From Edolisoma coerulescens (taxonomy: Eukaryota; Chordata; Aves; Passeriformes; Campephagidae), in assembly GCA_013397115.1 (NCBI GenBank), contig VWZW01004119.1:2666342-2730341 (forward strand): a stretch of DNA of 64,000 nt, given 5' to 3'. Positions 59,738 through 64,000 of the stretch are shown piece by piece. The translations under genes and the position numbers were made by a program. The notes below the pieces were generated by a model. It saw nothing but the letters and a program-made list of their open reading frames with translations. It was not told where the DNA came from and ran no database searches. How positions within the stretch are numbered: position 1 is the first letter of the stretch; every line of letters starts with the position of its first letter.

Positions 59738-62700
59738 ATCTAAACTTCTGGAAGGAAAAAAAAGCCTGCTGTGAGTGAAGACAAACAAGCCAACAGAGCT
59801 GAGGTTTCTCACTGAGGGCTTATCTAAACTGACCTCAGGTTCAGCCCTTTGAGGGTTTTGCAGGTTTGGGATCCAGTTGGCTGGATCCACTAACCCACTG
59901 ATATTTGCATTCCAGTTTGCATTATTTGTGCTAACACAGGGAAGACTTTCTCAGGTTATGCTTCTGTGCAGCCTTTCCTGTAAAACACCTTCAGTGTGCC
60001 TCCGAAGAGAGCCCTTCCTCCTGCCCCGTTTCTGGGACTGTACATTTTCTGGGGTGTGTGTTTCAGACACGAGTGCCTTAAAAGTAACATGCTGAAGTGC
60101 CATTCCCCTCACCCCCAGCCCCCCCTGGATGATTTATCTGCTGTCAGGGCTTGTTTCACCAGCTGCCAGCACCCTGCTAGTGCAGTTCTTGTACACTACC
60201 TGGAAATGTTATTCTTTATATGCCAATTGGAATACATCAAATGCATCGTGGAATAAGACCAAATTAACACTTGGGGTTATGTGCACTGTAATTCACAGTG
60301 AAAGATTGGAAGATGTAAAGATGTGTTGAATGTGCTCCCTTCTTGTTTGATACAGATGTGGAGCAAATAGGTTTGAAATTATATTTTTGCATGCAAATGA
60401 CAGCAATTTGTATTAACTCCTATTGTGCTAGAATGTAACATTTTCATCTGATCTAAGCCTTTCTGTCTTCAGATCCTCTTTCTGTTCTCACAGTGCATTT
60501 ACAGAGATCTTAGATATTAATTATCTTGGTAAATTCCTGCAAGGGAACAAACCAGGCACATGTTGTGACATTCTTCCAGGCGATCTAGGTGTCAAACTCA
60601 TCTCCCTTTGTTAAACACAAGTCATGGGTTTATTATATCAGGGCAGATGACTGACGAACTTCTAATTAAGCCCTGTTAAAGCTTACATGGTGACTGGATT
60701 TCAGATTTGAACCTTGTCATTTTCAAAGTGTCTCAAACCTGTCATTTTGGTTTTTAAGAAAAGGAATTCTGTTTTTCCCCTTCTCGGGGACATAAAAAAT
60801 GGCTGAATAAATTAAACGGGATTAAAATTGGCTTTCAATAGGACCTTACAGTGTGAAGTCACTGTTAGTACACCATTATGGAGAACACAATGGCTGCAGG
60901 CGTGGCTGGCTCCTGCCAGGCAAAAGCTGATATTGTTTCACCTCAAAACTTAATAATCGGGCAGCCTCAGTCAATGATTTTCTCTTCTTTAAGAGAGTAA
61001 TTCATTTAGGAAAGCAGCATGCATGCATGTGTGTAGGCAGCAGTGAAATACCTCCAAGTGCCCCAGTGTGCTACCTCATGCTAAGTGGTTTGAAAAGGAA
61101 AGAGAATTTTAATTTAATTTAGAAAACTGCTGTGGCCTTCCACGCATTCAGCAGGGAGGACACAAGCTGTGAGCAGGAGTGGAGACAGGCAGCTCCAGCA
61201 CAGCTGCAGCTTCCACACTGGCTGCGTGGTGGGCAGGAGGACAACCCTCAGCCTGGCCTTCATCCCAAACCCGTGCTGTCCTCTGGAGCAGCTGGGGAAA
61301 GGCAGTGAGAAAGGGCTTGCCCCGCAAGGGGCAGGTTTTGGCACAGTCCTGGGGCAGTGCTCACCCCCAGGCTTTTCCTGGGCCTCCATCTGACTGAAAA
61401 GGTGTCAGTGGAGGAGCTTCTCCGCAGTGTGTGACCCTCACATCCCTGGGCTGCATTCCCAAAGCAGCCCTGGCCCCGTGGTTTGCCCCGCTGCGCTCCC
61501 TGGGCTGCCTGATCCGCAGCACCAGGCGCTGTTGGAGCAGCAGCGGGTCTCCTGCGCCTCTGTGTCAGTGCCAACCCAGCCTGCTCCTGCACTGCCCACG
61601 TGTTTCTGTCACAAAGCTTTTAAGCAGAAATGTTTTTCTCAGGGAGATGCCACGAATGCACCGAGCAGCTCCCAGAGCTCGGGCCTGACTGTGCCGCGCA
61701 GGGTGCAGTAACGAAAGCGCACGTGGGCAGCAGGATTTCCGGGAAGAAACATCATCCCTGAAGGAAACAACAAAAGTGTTCTCTGGAAGAGAGCTTTTGA
61801 CCTGAGACTATTAATCTCCCCTGCCTCTGTCCAGCTGATGGATTCTTGGGTGCATCCACACTTCCTTCAAACAGCAGAAGGATTCAGGAGGAGTTCAAGA
61901 GTCACTGGATAACCCCAGTTAACTGGTTCTTTAGCAGGAGCTTGCCCTGGAACTTGGGGTGACCACAGCTTTCTTGGGATGTCAGTGCCAAAAGCACTTA
62001 GGGCAGCTCTTTTCCACTGGGAGCTTTCCACGCTGAGCTCTGTGGTGACCCTGCCTGAGCCCAGAGTGGTGCCAGAAAAATACCTTTTAATGCTTTAAAC
62101 AGAGCATTTCCTCCCTAACCCAGCTGAGGGTTAGGAAGGAAATTCACCCTCTGACAAGCTGCACTGAACTGTGAAAGCTGAGGCAAAGGCCAGAAACTTG
62201 GGGATTGTTTCTGGTCCCTCTCCCCCGGCTACAGTTGCCTCCCATTAAAGGCAGCGGAGTTAGGAAGCACACACGCTGTTCTCCAGGAATGGGATCTTTA
62301 TCTCCATCACGTCACCAGCAGGTTGGTGGAAACTGTGGCCTGCAGTGAAGCAACACAAAAATCTTATGCTTGATTTAAATAATGGTGTTCATTACCTATT
62401 AAAATGTAACTTCGTGCTTTAAAAAAAGATTAATTAAAATGTACAAGAATGCAATTCAGTTACATTTTATGCTTCAGCCCAGTGCTCACTATTCATCACT
62501 CATTCCCAGAAGTAGTATTCAGGGAAGCACGGCATTCTCAGTTCTGCCATTAAAAGCACAAATGACTATCAAACCTGTTCTTTTCAAAAGCCTGGCTCAA
62601 GTATCACCATTGTTATATTTTTCATAACATATTACTTTGGTCATTACTGTTTTGCAAGATAATTGTATCAGTGATCTAACTTTTGACAGGATCCAAAGTG

Positions 62701-63734
62701 GCTGAAAATAGTTCACTGCAGCACCTTTGTCTTTTAAAGGCCATTTGGGGCTTGTTATTTTAATCCTTGTGCAGCCTGATTTATCACTTCAAACATCTGT
62801 CAGCTGTGCTTTGTCTTGAAATTGATAGTGATAGTGTTACTGATTTTTCAAGAGCAGCTGGTAGAGGTTCATTAGTTAAGCTCTCAAAGGGAGTAGATAA
62901 CTGTAATATTTTTCTTTGTTAATCATCTCTTACGCGCTGTAATAATACAGAGCTTGAAATCTGCTAGAAATGCACAGCTTCTCTCTGTTTCTAACTCGTC
63001 AGAAGCATCCTTTCATTCTTTTAATCTGGCTCGATTATTAAAACTCTCCTCTTCATAATGCAGTAAAAATTGAATAATGGCACATGAGTGGGAAGAAAGG
63101 AAAAACAGCCTTTGCTGTGTCACATTTAGCACTGAGGGAGGTCATCGGGGTCTCAGAGTTCGCATCCAAACATGAATCAGCTCCAGAGAGGAGATTAAGG
63201 GCTCTTCCATAATTGATTTTTAATTTAAACTTTACAAGGCGTACAAAACCTCATGACAACTTCAGTGAAGTCAGGTTCATTTCTAACAGATAACAGCAGT
63301 TTTCTGTTCACGCACTTTCCCTGCCACACAAAACAGCCTTTGTGGTTAACTATAATTCTTAAAACATTTCCCCCCCAAAAATCCTTGCCAGCCAGCCTCC
63401 AGCTGAGCACCACGGTGACTCCTGCCCAGAGCTTCCAGGGACCTGAGCTTTTGGGAAGTCTCCTGCAGCTGAGAGCGTATCAGCGCTAGCGCCGGTTCCA
63501 CCGGCAGCGCTCGCACACAGATAATTACCGCTTGAAATTAGTATTTTAATGAACTGATCCCAGCAAACGTAAAGCGAAATCTCCCAGGCATTAAGGAAAT
63601 AAGCAGGAGGGAAATTATTAACTGTAAAGTTCAGGCAGGTGCCAGCTTGGCAGAGGGGCTGAGTGTTGCTGCTTCCCTTGGCGGGAAGAGGAGGCTGGGT
63701 TGGGGTCTGCTCCTGCAAGCTGCCGTGGCTTTTG
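59738..63734. other. intron-like stretch
   Basis: No coding exon is recognised. A GC-richer patch at 61140-61720 has scattered CpGs but no clear island edge or splice-bounded frame. Blocks at about 60780-61000 and 62740-63100 are motif-dense and look like candidate conserved non-coding elements. A purine/pyrimidine-mixed run at 61085-61120 is AT-rich. Confidence 0.6.
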
Positions 63735-63824
63735 GGGACAGGGTTTAGTGGGACTTGGCAGTGCTGGATCAGTGGCTGGACTCGATGATCTTTACAGTCT
63801 TTTCCAACCTAAATGGCTCCGTGA
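63735..63824 (+). mobile_element. short CR1 3' tail
   Basis: 'ttagtgggacttggcagtg', 'ggctggactcgatgatcttt' and 'agtcttttccaacctaaatg' match the CR1 3' end. The final tail is degenerate (gctccgtgag). 5'-truncated to about 90 bases. Confidence 0.9.
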
Positions 63825-64000
63825 GCTGCACCTGCAAGCAGCACAACTTCAGTGTAGATTGAAAACACCTGGCACATCTCACAGGGTTTCCAGGTGAATG
63901 GGATCGTTGTCTAAATGTCTGCTAAAAATAACTAAATGCCAGATCTCCACCCTAAAAGCACAAGTCTCAGCCCTATAAGACAGTACAGGTAGCCATAGCA

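Noticed and set aside
1..64000. Endogenous retrovirus, tRNA, rRNA, CRISPR array or prokaryotic gene cluster
   Set aside because: I looked for paired long terminal repeats, pol-like frames other than CR1, tRNA-like A/B boxes in cloverleaf spacing and regularly spaced repeats. None could be supported by eye.

Overview
This is a piece of a vertebrate nuclear genome, and almost certainly a bird. The sequence contains several CR1 LINE copies with the avian 3' end (a 'ggactcgatgatct' block, then 'tccaacctaaat', then a short attctatg-type tail). It is otherwise AT-rich and intron- or intergenic-like. CpG islands coincide with assembly gaps, as is usual in short-read bird drafts. There are no bacterial operons, CRISPR arrays, rRNA or tRNA genes, and I saw no recognisable endogenous retrovirus. 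Nearly all long open frames are chance frames.

Layout. Positions 1-4100 are AT-rich non-coding DNA with one old palindromic interspersed repeat (2910-2984). A CR1 3' end (4103-4402) runs into a GC-rich island (about 4470-4930) broken by a 192-base gap. Next to the gap is a possible exon fragment encoding a PAQPPQ hexapeptide repeat and a CTFC motif, ending at a good splice donor. Positions 5000-34400 are mostly featureless, with a small 44-bp tandem repeat at 6.8-7.1 kb, an old CR1 at 10.8-11.1 kb, and three possible minus-strand exons (8.2, 13.5 and 25.4 kb). A degenerate CR1 lies at 34.4-35.4 kb. A compact CpG island with a CTCF-like site lies at 36.2-36.45 kb, followed by a 700-bp CR1 (36.6-37.3 kb).

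The focal point is the CpG-rich promoter region at about 38.1-40.3 kb. It holds a TATA-like box, two short upstream open reading frames, and an 18-codon first coding exon (38753-38806, MVPLQPLPLVVVQGVLQL) ending at a consensus gtaagt donor. The gene therefore points rightwards, and 40.3-64 kb reads as its long first intron. I cannot name the gene. The intron-like stretch contains a minus-strand CR1 reverse-transcriptase remnant (53.0-53.6 kb), two short CR1 3' tails (59.7 and 63.7 kb), simple repeats, and several AT-rich blocks that look like candidate conserved non-coding elements.

The best supported non-routine observation concerns the assembly. The promoter region is mis-ordered. A 180-bp and a 144-bp block each occur twice, exactly at contig ends marked by single Ns. 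The repeats imply that 38541-39012, which contains the first exon, belongs in or beside the 276-base gap at 39330-39605. A similar false tandem copy flanks the single N at 6897. I found no evidence of a new biological system. The candidate exons are reported with low to moderate confidence because chance exon-like sequences are common in DNA of this kind.
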